In this document: one piece after another, positions 56,622-64,000 of the stretch
Layout of the letters: each line of letters starts with the position of its first letter
How positions within the stretch are numbered: position 1 is the first letter of the stretch
Assembly (NCBI RefSeq): GCF_040779325.2
Contig: NZ_JBFONT020000001.1
Span: forward strand, 1,240,001 to 1,304,000
Reading direction: 5' to 3'
From: Aestuariibius violaceus
Lineage (GTDB): Bacteria; Pseudomonadota; Alphaproteobacteria; Rhodobacterales; Rhodobacteraceae
DNA length: 64,000 bases
The notes under the pieces: model-generated
Databases searched by the model: none
What the model saw: only the letters and a program-made list of their open reading frames with translations
Told to the model about the DNA's origin: nothing
Made by a program: the position numbers and the translations under genes

Positions 56622-56840
56622 TCAGCCCTGGGAGGCTTCGGCAACCTCGCGCTGGCGCTGGAGGTCGGCGAGGTAGGCTTGCACGCAGGCCTCGTAGCTG
56701 GGCGCGGTACGCGGGATGCCGGTCGCGTCGCAATCGGCCTCGGCCAGTTCCAGATCCGTCGGCGGGATGATCAATTCGCCCACCGCGGTGCAGCCGCTGA
56801 GGGCCAGCAGGGCTGCGGCTGTGAGGGTAATGGGTTTCAT
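56622..56840 (-). CDS. Small lipoprotein, 72 aa
   Basis: MKPITLTAAALLALSGCTAV has a lipobox LSGC (Cys17) and only 55 mature residues (GELIIPPTDLELAEADCDATGIPRTAPSYEACVQAYLADLQRQREV), with two further Cys and a helical tail. Probably outer-membrane-anchored; function unknown. GAAAGGAGCATTCCC precedes the ATG. Co-oriented with the SRPBCC gene but not overlapping. Confidence 0.8.
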   Translation of the reverse strand: MKPITLTAAALLALSGCTAVGELIIPPTDLELAEADCDATGIPRTAPSYEACVQAYLADLQRQREVAEASQG

Positions 56841-56865
56841 GGGAATGCTCCTTTCGGTTGGAAAA

Positions 56866-57324
56866 CTAGGCGGCGTGGCGCGCCTCGATCTCGCGCGCGT
56901 AATCGGCGAGGCGACGGCTCATCCGGGCTTCGACCGCGCCGCGGCCGAGCCGGAGGGACTGGACGAGGACGCGGGCCGGCAGCGTCTTGGGGGTGATGTC
57001 GAGGACGAGCTTGAGCCTGGTGCGGTCCGCCCCGGCGGGCGCAAGCTCGACCCGGGTGACGATGTCGACACCGCTGCTATGGCTTTCGACGGTGTAGCCG
57101 TCGGGCGGGGTGAAGTCCGTGACCTGGCTGTCGACCTTGCGGTGCTTGCCGCGGTAGTCGAAGGCGAGCGTCCAGCGGGTGTCCTTGCCGACCGGGCCCT
57201 GATCGAGGCGCCGTACCTCGGCCCCGCGGCGCAGCGCGCGGCGTTCGAGCAGGTCGAAATCGGTGACATAGGCGAAGACGCGGTCCTGCGGCAGGGCAAT
57301 ATCTTCGGTGGTGCGCAATCTCAT
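56866..57324 (-). CDS. SRPBCC (START-like) family protein
   Basis: 152-residue helix-grip protein: MRLRTTEDIALPQDRVFAYVTDFDLLERRALRRGAEVRRLD, then RWTLAFDYRGKHRKVDSQVTDFTPPDGYTVESHSSGVDIVTRVELAP and a C-terminal helix (GAVEARMSRRLADYAREIEARHA). The fold binds a hydrophobic ligand in many relatives; none is predictable here. It ends 25 bases before the lipoprotein start and follows nudC, 40 bases apart, so nudC-SRPBCC-lipoprotein may be one operon. Confidence 0.85.
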   Translation of the reverse strand: MRLRTTEDIALPQDRVFAYVTDFDLLERRALRRGAEVRRLDQGPVGKDTRWTLAFDYRGKHRKVDSQVTDFTPPDGYTVESHSSGVDIVTRVELAPAGADRTRLKLVLDITPKTLPARVLVQSLRLGRGAVEARMSRRLADYAREIEARHAA

Positions 57325-57363
57325 CGGGGTTCCGTTTTTGGCCGCTCCGCCCCTGTCATCGCG

Positions 57364-58314
57364 TCAATCCAGCCGGTCCGCAAGCCAGTTGCGCAGGATG
57401 AAGTGGGCGATGGCGCCGGAGCGTGCGGGCAGGATCGAGGGATGGCGGCCTGCGAAGACCTCGGCCATCTCCTCGCGCGGGAGCCAGAGTGCGTCGTCCA
57501 GTTCGACCGGGTCGAGGGTGATCTCGCGGGTCAGCGCCTTTCCGTGACAGGCGATCATCAGGGAGGCCGGGAACGGCCAGGGCTGGCTGGCAAGGTAGGA
57601 GACGGGGCCGATCCGGATGCCTGCCTCCTCAAAGGTTTCGCGGCGGACGGCAGCCTCGACCGTTTCGCCCGGTTCGACGAAGCCTGCCAGAAGCGAATAC
57701 ATCCCCTCCGGCCAGCCGGGGGAGCGTCCGATCAGCGCGTCGTTGCCCTGGGTAATCAGCATGATGACGACCGGATCGGTGCGGGGGAAGTGGCGGCGGC
57801 CGCAGGAGGGGCAGTGGCGTTGCCAGCCGCCATCGGAGATGCGGCTTTCGGTGCCGCAATTGGCGCAGAAGCGGTGGGTGGCGTGCCAGCCGAGAACGGC
57901 CTTGGCGGTCGCAGCAAGCTCCGCATCGCGGGGCGAGAGCGTTGTCATGACCGCGCGCAGTTCGGCGAAGCGGTCGCTATCGGGCAGGAAGGGGTGTTGC
58001 TGTTCGCTGCGGTCGGCGAAGGCGCCAAGGGTGGAGAGGTCCTGCCCGTCGGCCGCCCAGGCGGGCAGGTCTGCGGCGAAGACGGGGGCGCCGTTTTCGC
58101 GACCCAAGAGGATCCAGTCGGCCGCATCGGCGAAGATGCGATGATCGGTCGGCAGCCGGCCGAGCCGCCCCATGCCCGCGATCACCGGTTTGCCGCGCCA
58201 GAAGGGAATGGCCGTCGCCCCGGGCGCCTTGCGGAGGTCTTCGGCCTGGCTGCGCCACTCTGCCGCACGGTCGAGGCCCGATCCGCCGAAAGTGACGGTT
58301 TCAGCGATCTTCAT
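57364..58314 (-). CDS. nudC: NADH pyrophosphatase (NAD-capped RNA decapping) NudC
   Basis: Hydrolyses NADH to NMNH and AMP and removes NAD caps from RNA. The 316-residue product has the zinc ribbon with Cys150, Cys153, Cys168 and Cys171 (CANCGTESRISDGGWQRHCPSCG), the Nudix box GFVEPGETVEAAVRRETFEEAGI at 211-233, and the NudC-specific SQPWPFPASLM at 243-253. The ATG at 58314 is preferred; the upstream extension is antisense to the cpdB gene. Complete. Confidence 0.95.
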   Translation of the reverse strand: MKIAETVTFGGSGLDRAAEWRSQAEDLRKAPGATAIPFWRGKPVIAGMGRLGRLPTDHRIFADAADWILLGRENGAPVFAADLPAWAADGQDLSTLGAFADRSEQQHPFLPDSDRFAELRAVMTTLSPRDAELAATAKAVLGWHATHRFCANCGTESRISDGGWQRHCPSCGRRHFPRTDPVVIMLITQGNDALIGRSPGWPEGMYSLLAGFVEPGETVEAAVRRETFEEAGIRIGPVSYLASQPWPFPASLMIACHGKALTREITLDPVELDDALWLPREEMAEVFAGRHPSILPARSGAIAHFILRNWLADRLD

Positions 58315-58468
58315 AGGGAATCCCGCGCGTGATGCATCGGGGCAGAGATGCCATGGACGTACCGTCGCGGCAAACGAATGCTGTGTCTTCGCTGTTGAAG
58401 CGCGCCTTTTCTTTGGGCACGTTCGGTTTTCGATATCCGGTCCGCGCCCGGATTGTGACGGAGTAACA

Positions 58469-60373
58469 GTGACCAAGCCGCACGCGCCTTTCCCGATCCG
58501 GCCGAGCCATGCAAGTCTTCGCCTGATCGCGACGACCGATCTGCATGGGCATGTGCTGGCCTATGACTACCTTTGGGACCAGCCGTCCGATCAGGTTGGT
58601 CTGGCGCGCGCGGCGGCGCTGGTGGCGGGTGCGCGGGCCGAGGCCACGGCGTCGATCCTTGTCGATAACGGCGATTTCCTGAACGGCACGGTGATGTCCG
58701 ACCTCGTCGCGCGGGGAGAGCTGGAGGGGCCGCATCCGGTGATCGCCGCGATGAACGAGCTGGGTTATGACGCGGTCAATCTGGGCAACCACGAGTTCAA
58801 TTACGGGCTGGAGGCGCTGATTACCGCGCTGGAGCAGGCGGACTTCCCGATCCTCAGTTCCAACGTCTATTCGACCAGCCTGAGCGGGTTGTGGCCGCAG
58901 CGGAACGGCGGGCCGCTGGTCCAGCGGTCCGTGATCCTGGACCGGCAGCTTGTCACGGGCGAGGGGCTGAGCTTTCCGATCCGGATCGGGCTTCTGGGGC
59001 TTCTGCCGCCGCAGATCACCCGCTGGGACAGGCGCCATCTGCTTGGCCGGGTGGGGACGACGGGTATTCTTGAGACGGCGCGGGCCGAGGCGGCCGCTCT
59101 CAAGCGGCGGGGGGCGGATATCGTGATCGCGCTGAGCCATTCGGGGATCGAGGACAGGCCCTACCGGCCGGGGGACGAGAACGCCTCTGCCGCGGTGGCC
59201 GGGCTGCCGGATGTCGATGCGGTGGTGGCGGGCCATACGCATCGCCGCTTTCCGGGGCCCGGGTTCGAGACCGTGCCGGGCATCGAGCCCGAAACAGGCA
59301 CGATCCACGGCACGCCGGTGGTCGAGGCGGGGTTCTGGGGCTCGCACGTGGCGGTGATCGACCTGGAACTGCGCCATACGCAGTTCGGCTGGATCAAGGT
59401 CCGCGGGCGCGGCGCCGCGCGGCCGATCGCCGAGCGGTCGAGCGGGCACGCGCTGCATGCGCTGGTCCAGTCCAACCCCAAGGTCGAGGCGGCGGTGGAG
59501 GACACGCACCGCCACACGCTGCGCCGGATGCGGGCGCCGGTGGGCGAGACGGCGGTGCCGCTGCACAGCTATTTCACGATGCTGGGGATGGATGCGGCGC
59601 TGAAGGTCGTGACCGATGCACAGGCCTGGCTGGTGCGCTCGCTGCTGGAAGGGCAGCCCGGGGGCGATCTGCCGCTTCTGTCGGCCTCGGCGCCGGGCAA
59701 GTCCGGCGGGCGGGGCGGCCCGGATTTCTACACGGAGGTGCGGGCAGGGCCGATCAGCCACCGAAGCCTCTCCGATCTTTATCTCTTTCCCAACACCATG
59801 ACCGTGCTGGACGTGTCGGGCCGCATGCTGCTCGACTGGCTGGAACATTGTGCGGGCGCGTTCCGGCAGGTCGCGCCGGGGGCGCAGGACGTGAAGCTGC
59901 GGAACGAGGGCTTTCCGACCTTCAATTTCGATATCGTCGATGGCTTGCGCTATACGATCGACCTGTCCCAGCCCGCGCGGTTCGGCCCGGCGGGCGAGCT
60001 GCTGCACCCCGAGGCGACGCGCGTTGTCGAGGTCACGTATCAGGGCAAGCCGGTCGAGGAAGACGATCGGTTCGCGCTGGCGACGAACAACTACCGGGCG
60101 ACGGGTGGCGGCGGCTTCCCGGGGATCGAGACCGCGCCGGTCCTTGTCGAGACGCTGATGACCAACCGGGAGGCGCTGGCGGGCTATATCGCCCAGGCCG
60201 GCGTGCTGAAGCCGCGGCCCGATCCGGTCTTCCGTTTCGCGCCGCTGGACGGGGCCACGGTGCTGTTCGACAGCGGGCCGTCGGCCCGGAGCTATCTGGG
60301 CGATCTGACGCTGCCGGCCGAGGATGTGGGAGAGACCGACGGCGGCTTCGCCCGGTTCCGTCTGACGCTGTGA
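58469..60373 (+). CDS. cpdB: 2',3'-cyclic-nucleotide 2'-phosphodiesterase/3'-nucleotidase
   Basis: Two-domain metallophosphatase releasing nucleosides from cyclic and 3'-nucleotides. The 634 residues contain the dimetal motifs ATTDLHGHVLAYDY, DNGDFLNGT, NLGNHEFNYGLE and AGHTHRRFPG, then the C-terminal substrate-binding domain with YLFPNTMTVLDVSGRMLLDWLEH and LATNNYRATGGGGFPG. Starts at GTG 58469, with GGAG eight bases upstream. It lacks a clear signal peptide (TKPHAPFPIRPSHASLRLIATTDLHG), unlike E. coli CpdB, so it may be cytoplasmic. Confidence 0.92.
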   Translation: MTKPHAPFPIRPSHASLRLIATTDLHGHVLAYDYLWDQPSDQVGLARAAALVAGARAEATASILVDNGDFLNGTVMSDLVARGELEGPHPVIAAMNELGYDAVNLGNHEFNYGLEALITALEQADFPILSSNVYSTSLSGLWPQRNGGPLVQRSVILDRQLVTGEGLSFPIRIGLLGLLPPQITRWDRRHLLGRVGTTGILETARAEAAALKRRGADIVIALSHSGIEDRPYRPGDENASAAVAGLPDVDAVVAGHTHRRFPGPGFETVPGIEPETGTIHGTPVVEAGFWGSHVAVIDLELRHTQFGWIKVRGRGAARPIAERSSGHALHALVQSNPKVEAAVEDTHRHTLRRMRAPVGETAVPLHSYFTMLGMDAALKVVTDAQAWLVRSLLEGQPGGDLPLLSASAPGKSGGRGGPDFYTEVRAGPISHRSLSDLYLFPNTMTVLDVSGRMLLDWLEHCAGAFRQVAPGAQDVKLRNEGFPTFNFDIVDGLRYTIDLSQPARFGPAGELLHPEATRVVEVTYQGKPVEEDDRFALATNNYRATGGGGFPGIETAPVLVETLMTNREALAGYIAQAGVLKPRPDPVFRFAPLDGATVLFDSGPSARSYLGDLTLPAEDVGETDGGFARFRLTL

Positions 60374-60409
60374 GCCTTGCGGGGCCGGGGCGACTCGCCT
60401 AGATGAGGG

Positions 60410-60508
60410 GGTGAGAGGTTGGTGCGGGCAGGCGCCTCGCCAACCCGGTCAGGTCCGGAAGGAAGCAGCCGTAACGAGCCCCGCTTGGGTCGTTATCAGC
60501 CTCTCACC
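60410..60508 (+). ncRNA. ffs: Signal recognition particle 4.5S RNA
   Basis: About 99 bases folding into one long hairpin: GGTGAGAGG at the 5' end pairs with CCTCTCACC at the 3' end, and the tip carries the universal SRP core CAGGTCCGGAAGGAAGCAG (GGAA tetraloop with the symmetric loop that binds Ffh). Plus strand, between cpdB (ending 60373) and the convergent DUF6653 gene. Both length and core match small bacterial SRP RNA. Confidence 0.96.
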
Positions 60509-60516
60509 AGATTTCC

Positions 60517-61029
60517 TTACAGTCGGGATGTCTCTTCGCGCGGGCCGGGTTCGCCCCGTTCGTGGTCCTGCAGGATCCAGAGCATCCGGTCGACGAACCA
60601 GACCTTTGGCCCGACCGTTGCAATCACGCCGCAGATCGTCGCCCAGACATCCAGCACGACAAGCCCGTAGATCAGGATCAGCGCACCGACGCCTGAAGCC
60701 GCCGTCAGGATCTTGGCCATGCGCAGGTGGTGGTCGGCGATGTGCGTGTTGTGCCGGTTGAGGAAGACGCGCTCTCCCATCACACCTCGTGAGGCCCAGT
60801 TGTCGAGGCTGTCGGGCGGCCCGAAGATCCGGGGATTGAACCAGATCCAGAGACAGGCAAGCGCGATGGGGATTAGGCTCCACCAGCCGAGCCAGACGCG
60901 CGACCAGATCGCGAGGACCAGAAGGGGCAGGCAGGTGAACCGGGTATAGACGCTGATTGGATTCGCATGGCGGCGCCATGCCTCGTCATCCATCGACATC
61001 AGGCGTTCGGAGATCTTGAAGATATCCAT
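60517..61029 (-). CDS. DUF6653 family membrane protein
   Basis: 170 residues, unknown function. Cytoplasmic start MDIFKISERLMSMDDEAWRRHANPISVYTRF, two close helices (TCLPLLVLAIWSRVWLGWWSLIPIALACLWIWF), a soluble segment with VFLNRHNTHIADHHLRMAK, then two more (ILTAASGVGALILIYGLVVLDVWATICGVIATVGPKVWFVDRMLWIL). The 'MDDEAWxRHANPxSVYTRF' start is characteristic of DUF6653. It is upstream of the alpha/beta hydrolase on the same strand, 66 bases apart. Confidence 0.85.
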   Translation of the reverse strand: MDIFKISERLMSMDDEAWRRHANPISVYTRFTCLPLLVLAIWSRVWLGWWSLIPIALACLWIWFNPRIFGPPDSLDNWASRGVMGERVFLNRHNTHIADHHLRMAKILTAASGVGALILIYGLVVLDVWATICGVIATVGPKVWFVDRMLWILQDHERGEPGPREETSRL

Positions 61030-61095
61030 GCGACCTCTTGCAGGGCAGTTGCCTGCCTCTGGATCGCGCTTTTTCCGCGCGGGGTCCAGCGCGGG

Positions 61096-61974
61096 TCAGT
61101 CGCCGAGGATATCGGGCCAGCAGGCCTGCGCGCGGCGGTGGAAGGCGCCGATATGGCCGATCTTCGGCAGGCCGTATTCGGCCGGGCGCAGCACCTTCTG
61201 GCTGCGTGTCGTTTCCGGGTAGAGCTGCATCAGCTTCCAGACGGTGTGCGGCGGGATCATGGGATCGTCTGCGACGGCCACCGCACGCAGCGCGCACGCG
61301 GGTTTCTGACGGTCGGGCCAGGGCAGGGTCGATCCGGCCTCGCGCGCGTAGAAGCCGCGCTGGGTGCACCAGCGGCGCCATTGCCAGTAGACGCCGGCCG
61401 GAAGATCGGCGCCGAGGCCGAAGCGGCGGCCGGGCAGGTAGCCGAGCGCGAGCGTGGCCAGCGCTGTGGGCCCGTGCCAGAACGCGGCGGCGAAGGGGCG
61501 GTAGCTCCACGGATGGTCTGTGAGGTGCACGGGGCCGCTGGCGACGGCGATGATCCGGTCGATCCGGTCGAGGCCCTGCTGCATCGGCAGGCAGAGCGCG
61601 CCGAGCGAATGGCCGATCACCCAGAGCGGCGTGTCGGGCAGGAGATGCGCCAGGTGGTCGCGCGCGGCCTGCTGATCGTGGATGCCCCAGTGGCCCATCG
61701 TGGCTTTCGAGGTCCGGATATGACCGCGGGCGGAGGCGCCGAAATCACTGTAGTCGTAGGTCAGGCAGGCGAGGCCGCGTTCGGTCGCGAGCCAGCGGGC
61801 GAAGTCGCCGTAATAGCCGTGGGGCACGCCGGTCGCCCCGTTCAGGACGACGGCGGCTTGCGGTGTCTCGCGCGGCAGGAAGAGGCGGCCGGACAGGCGG
61901 GCGGCGCCGGAGCGGATGGCCTCGTCGCGTTCGATCACGCCGCCGGGTTGCACGATCTCGATCATCTTGTTCAT
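61096..61974 (-). CDS. Serine aminopeptidase/alpha-beta hydrolase under TetR control
   Basis: 292-residue hydrolase: AAVVLNGATGVPHGYYGDFARWL (oxyanion loop), YDYSDFGASARG, nucleophile elbow LWVIGHSLGALCLP (Ser in GHSLG), Asp in AVADDPMIPP and His in IGHIGAFH. It belongs to the esterase/acylglycerol-lipase-like group conserved in roseobacters. Divergent from a TetR gene with three operator-like palindromes between them, so expression is most likely inducible. Substrate unknown. Confidence 0.88.
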   Translation of the reverse strand: MNKMIEIVQPGGVIERDEAIRSGAARLSGRLFLPRETPQAAVVLNGATGVPHGYYGDFARWLATERGLACLTYDYSDFGASARGHIRTSKATMGHWGIHDQQAARDHLAHLLPDTPLWVIGHSLGALCLPMQQGLDRIDRIIAVASGPVHLTDHPWSYRPFAAAFWHGPTALATLALGYLPGRRFGLGADLPAGVYWQWRRWCTQRGFYAREAGSTLPWPDRQKPACALRAVAVADDPMIPPHTVWKLMQLYPETTRSQKVLRPAEYGLPKIGHIGAFHRRAQACWPDILGD

Positions 61975-61987
61975 CGCCTTCTCCCGA

Positions 61988-62043
61988 TGGACCGAATGGT
62001 CTAGACTGATTGGTCCAATAGCAGCTCTGGACCAATCGGTCTA
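61988..62043. promoter_or_regulatory. Three TetR-type operator palindromes in the hydrolase/TetR divergent promoter
   Basis: TGGACCGAATGGTCTA (61988-62003), TAGACTGATTGGTCCA (62002-62017, sharing two bases) and TGGACCAATCGGTCTA (62028-62043) are three imperfect 16-bp dyads of the form TRGACYRATYGGTCYA. They fill the 88-base interval between the divergent starts. The second and third also form a larger inverted repeat, CTAGAC against GTCTAG. This arrangement is what a QacR/LmrA-like dimer pair would bind. Confidence 0.75.
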
Positions 62044-62062
62044 GTCCTGCGATAAGCTTCCC

Positions 62063-62623
62063 ATGTCCGAAGCGCTGTCGACCCGGGAGAGGCTGGTGAT
62101 GAACGCCGCGCTGCTGTTCCAGCAGCGGGGGTATCACGGCGTGGGCGTGGCCGAGATCCTGGAGGCGTCGGGGGCGCCGAAGGGGTCGCTTTACCACCAT
62201 TTTCCCAATGGAAAGGCGGACTTGGCCGTGGCGGCGGCGGAGTGGGCCTCGGCCGGGCTGTTGCAGATCATCGAGGATGCGTTCGCGCCCGCCGAGAGCT
62301 TCGAGCAGGGGGCGACGACGCTGTGCTACAAGCTGGCCAAACTGTTCGATCTGTCGGATCACTGGCTGGGCTGTCCGATCTCGTCGACCCTGTTCGAGGG
62401 GCCGTCGAACGACCGATTCCGGCGGGAATCGGCGCAGATTTTCGAGACCTGGATCGAGGCCGTGGCGGCCCATGGGCGGCGGTTGGGACTGCCTGCGGAC
62501 GAGGCCGCGCGGCGGTCTGAGGCGGTCTGGATCGGGCTGCAGGGGGCGTGGACCTTGAGCCGGGCAAGACGGGGGTCGGATCCGCTCAGGCGGGTGCCGG
62601 ATTTCGTCTTCGGGCGGGGATAG
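62063..62623 (+). CDS. TetR/AcrR family transcriptional regulator, LmrA/YxaF type
   Basis: 186 residues: helix-turn-helix STRERLVMNAALLFQQRGYHGVGVAEILEASGAPKGSLYHHFPNGKADLAVAAAEWA (residues 6-62), then a ligand domain with CYKLAKLFDLSDHWLGCPISSTLFEGPSNDRFRRESAQIFETWIEAVAAHGRRLGLPADEAARRSEAVWIGLQGAWTLSRA. The C-terminal pattern matches the LmrA/YxaF-like C-domain. Probably represses itself and the divergent hydrolase through the three palindromes upstream. Confidence 0.92.
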   Translation: MSEALSTRERLVMNAALLFQQRGYHGVGVAEILEASGAPKGSLYHHFPNGKADLAVAAAEWASAGLLQIIEDAFAPAESFEQGATTLCYKLAKLFDLSDHWLGCPISSTLFEGPSNDRFRRESAQIFETWIEAVAAHGRRLGLPADEAARRSEAVWIGLQGAWTLSRARRGSDPLRRVPDFVFGRG

Positions 62624-62934
62624 CGGGGCGATCCGCCCAAGGGTCTGTTCTTGCGGAATAATCTCGGATTGTCGTGCCGGTATCCGGGCGGCATCTGGTC
62701 GGCATCCGGTCGGAGGGGCCAAACCGGGAACAGGTTAACAGTATGGCCTGCGGAGCCCGTCCCGCATGGCGTTGTCCGATTAACAGGGGGAGCGGCGTGA
62801 CGCTCACCGATAGGCGATGGCTTATGCGTCCGGGAGGCTTCGGCGGAAAGCGGCGCATGCCCGGAGCGGCCCTTGAGGGGGCGGATCGGACGCCGTAGCG
62901 ATCGGCGCACAATACCGAACGAGCAGTGGACACC
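62624..62934. other. 311-base gap with CCGAC-like array C, before the beta-lactamase
   Basis: No gene seen. The part 62676-62713 holds a degenerate copy of the 11-bp array (minus strand). Two GTTAAC/ATTAAC words occur at 62735-62740 and 62779-62784. The promoter and leader of the beta-lactamase gene must lie in the right half, but I recognise no clear -35/-10 pair. Confidence 0.65.
62676..62713 (-). repeat. 11-bp-period CCGAC-like array (array C)
   Basis: Minus-strand units CCGACCGGATG (62703-62713), CCGACCAGATG (62692-62702) and CCGCCCGGATA (62681-62691) plus CCGGC (62676-62680) follow with exact 11-base spacing. Compared with arrays A and B the period and CCGAC head are kept and the ATG at the unit end matches their third unit; the middle differs. 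It reads away from the beta-lactamase gene, unlike A and B, which read towards their genes. Confidence 0.55.
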
Positions 62935-63786
62935 ATGAGACACACAACCTTTGCCGCCGCGGTTCTGACCGCGGTGATGTCGACACTTTTGCCATCCGCC
63001 GGCGTCGCCTTCGACAGGGTGCTGGAGAGAGATGCCTTCGAAGGGGCGGTCGGGGACCGGCCTTTGAGCTTTCTGGCCTCCGATCTTGCGGATGGCAGCC
63101 GGTGCACGTTGAGCGGCAGCGATTTCGAGACGCGCCATGCGCCGTGGTCGACCTTCAAGATGCCAAACCTGCTGATCGCGCTCGAGACCGGGGCCGCGGA
63201 TGGATTGGGCGCTGCGCGGGACTGGGACCGGGAACGGCATCCGGCGCGCGATTGGTGGCCTGCTGGGTGGGCCAAGGATCATACGCTGGAGAGCGCGTTC
63301 CGCGTGTCGGCCGTCTGGTACTTTCGGGATCTTGCGCGCGATATCGGGACGGAGGCGTATCGCGCGAGGCTCGTGGATTGGGGCTACGGCAATGCCGGGG
63401 TTCCCGAGGGGGCGGACGATTTCTGGTTGGCCAACGGGTTGGAGATCTCCGTAGTCGAGCAGGTGAGGTTTCTGGAGCGTCTTTTGCAGGGGGAGCTTGG
63501 GGTCTCGGCACCGTCGGTCGCGGCGCTGGCCCAGGCCAGCCTGGAATGGGAGGGGGACGGCCTGTCGCTGCATGGGAAGACCGGTGGTGGGACGCTGGTG
63601 CCCGGCGATTTCTCCGCCGGGTTTGAGGGCTGGTATGTCGGCTGGGTTGCGAGAGAGGCCGGGGATCCGGCGGTTTTCGCGCTTTATACGCGGGCGGACA
63701 GCTTTGCGGAGATCCGGGTGTTTCGGAAGGAGATGGCGGTGACGTTGCTGGAGGCGTGCGGGTTGCTGCCGGAGGGGGCGGGGTGA
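62935..63786 (+). CDS. Class D beta-lactamase (OXA family-like)
   Basis: Periplasmic serine beta-lactamase. From the ATG at 62935 the 283 residues begin with a signal peptide (about 1-25, ending SAGVA). All class D hallmarks are present: STFK at 72-75 (Ser72 nucleophile, Lys75 carbamylation site), SAV at 125-127 in VSAVWYF (the usual SxV), YGN at 151-153, a conserved Trp at 164 and KTG at 215-217. A GTG at 62926 is a second possible start. GC is like the chromosome and there is no mobile element, so it is a resident intrinsic enzyme. Substrate range unknown. Confidence 0.93.
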   Translation: MRHTTFAAAVLTAVMSTLLPSAGVAFDRVLERDAFEGAVGDRPLSFLASDLADGSRCTLSGSDFETRHAPWSTFKMPNLLIALETGAADGLGAARDWDRERHPARDWWPAGWAKDHTLESAFRVSAVWYFRDLARDIGTEAYRARLVDWGYGNAGVPEGADDFWLANGLEISVVEQVRFLERLLQGELGVSAPSVAALAQASLEWEGDGLSLHGKTGGGTLVPGDFSAGFEGWYVGWVAREAGDPAVFALYTRADSFAEIRVFRKEMAVTLLEACGLLPEGAG

Positions 63787-63873
63787 GTGTGAAGGCTCGC
63801 CGATCCGAGGGCGTGGTGGGGGAAATCAGTCATCCTACGCTTGTTGGATCGGGGCGCTTAGCTTTGAGCTTTG

Positions 63874-63904
63874 GCCCGGCGGCACCGCCGGGCCGCGCCC
63901 GACC
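63874..63904. repeat. Dispersed GC-palindromic repeat, copy 2 (after the beta-lactamase)
   Basis: GCCCGGCGGCACCGCCGGGC followed by CGCGCCCGACC, 29/31 identical to the copy at 45003-45033. The inverted repeat is perfect here (GCCCGGCGGC/GCCGCCGGGC-type), 88 bases past the beta-lactamase stop. A second GC dyad, CTCCCCCGGGAG-like, follows at about 63904-63918. No gene was found between 63787 and 64000. Confidence 0.7.
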
Positions 63905-64000
63905 CTCCCCCGGGAGGGCGCTCGGTGATGTCGGTCGCAGCTCGAACGGCGTGGATGCTTTGAAGTGAATGCGTTGACGATATCGTTCGAGCGCCCACCC

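Noticed and set aside
1..64000. CRISPR arrays, insertion sequences, integrase or prophage
   Set aside because: No regularly spaced identical repeats of 24-40 bases, no transposase or integrase motifs and no terminal inverted repeats with target duplications were seen. The phage-like modules found are isolated single genes.

Overview
The window is chromosomal DNA of about 65% GC from an alphaproteobacterium, almost certainly a member of the Rhodobacteraceae/Roseobacter group. Signs of this are the family-typical proteins (DUF1244, DUF1013/TrcR, COQ9, Hint-domain proteins, DUF6502, YbaB between dnaX and recR, a DmdC-like acyl-CoA dehydrogenase) and dense packing with many 4-base overlaps. There is no prophage, insertion sequence or CRISPR array. 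Most of the window is core metabolism and information processing, with a few accessory or regulatory islands.

Layout. 0-12 kb: threonylcarbamoyl-AMP synthase (cut by the window edge), acyl-CoA dehydrogenase, rlmN, a ribbon-helix-helix-like protein, a LOG-family protein, lysine/DAP genes dapD and dapE, a GlsB-type membrane protein, a Hint protein and RNase R. 12-14 kb: small conserved proteins, an N-formylglutamate amidohydrolase-like enzyme, then a 559-base gap. 14-23 kb: pyruvate kinase, then the translation cluster rpmI-rplT / pheS / pheT, interrupted by a second Hint protein, an ORF of lower GC and a two-helix membrane protein. 23-34 kb: an EVQSDW-motif protein, GST, mscL, rpsU, COQ9, a quinone oxidoreductase, a four-gene ECF sigma operon, RNase T2, TrcR and a DevBCA-type exporter. 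34-41 kb: recR-ybaB-dnaX, a lipoprotein, a DUF6502 gene coupled to a tiny lipoprotein, a DUF1801 protein, D-Ala-D-Ala carboxypeptidase and a HAD hydrolase. 41-47 kb: clpS, an RsmC-like methyltransferase, an unusual SDR, the haem genes hemF, hemE and hemC, and a CAT-anticodon tRNA.

47-64 kb: an LLM flavin enzyme, cydAB (CIO type), a 656-base non-coding region, a ureide (urate-degradation) cluster (alpha/beta hydrolase, allA, ureidoglycine aminohydrolase, fused puuE-uraD, divergent uraH), a lipoprotein, SRPBCC protein, nudC, cpdB-like nucleotidase, SRP RNA, DUF6653, a hydrolase/TetR divergent pair with three operator-like palindromes, and a class D beta-lactamase.

Non-coding structure is the most original part. 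Three intergenic regions (upstream of pheS, upstream of cydA and upstream of the beta-lactamase) carry arrays of a CCGAC-headed unit repeated every 11 bp; the first two are 35/42 identical. Two other short repeat families occur twice each, the cyd region has GTTGC sites spaced 19-21 bp, glsB has a hairpin covering its ribosome-binding site, and the G/C strand bias of the + strand switches sign around 47-49 kb independently of gene direction.
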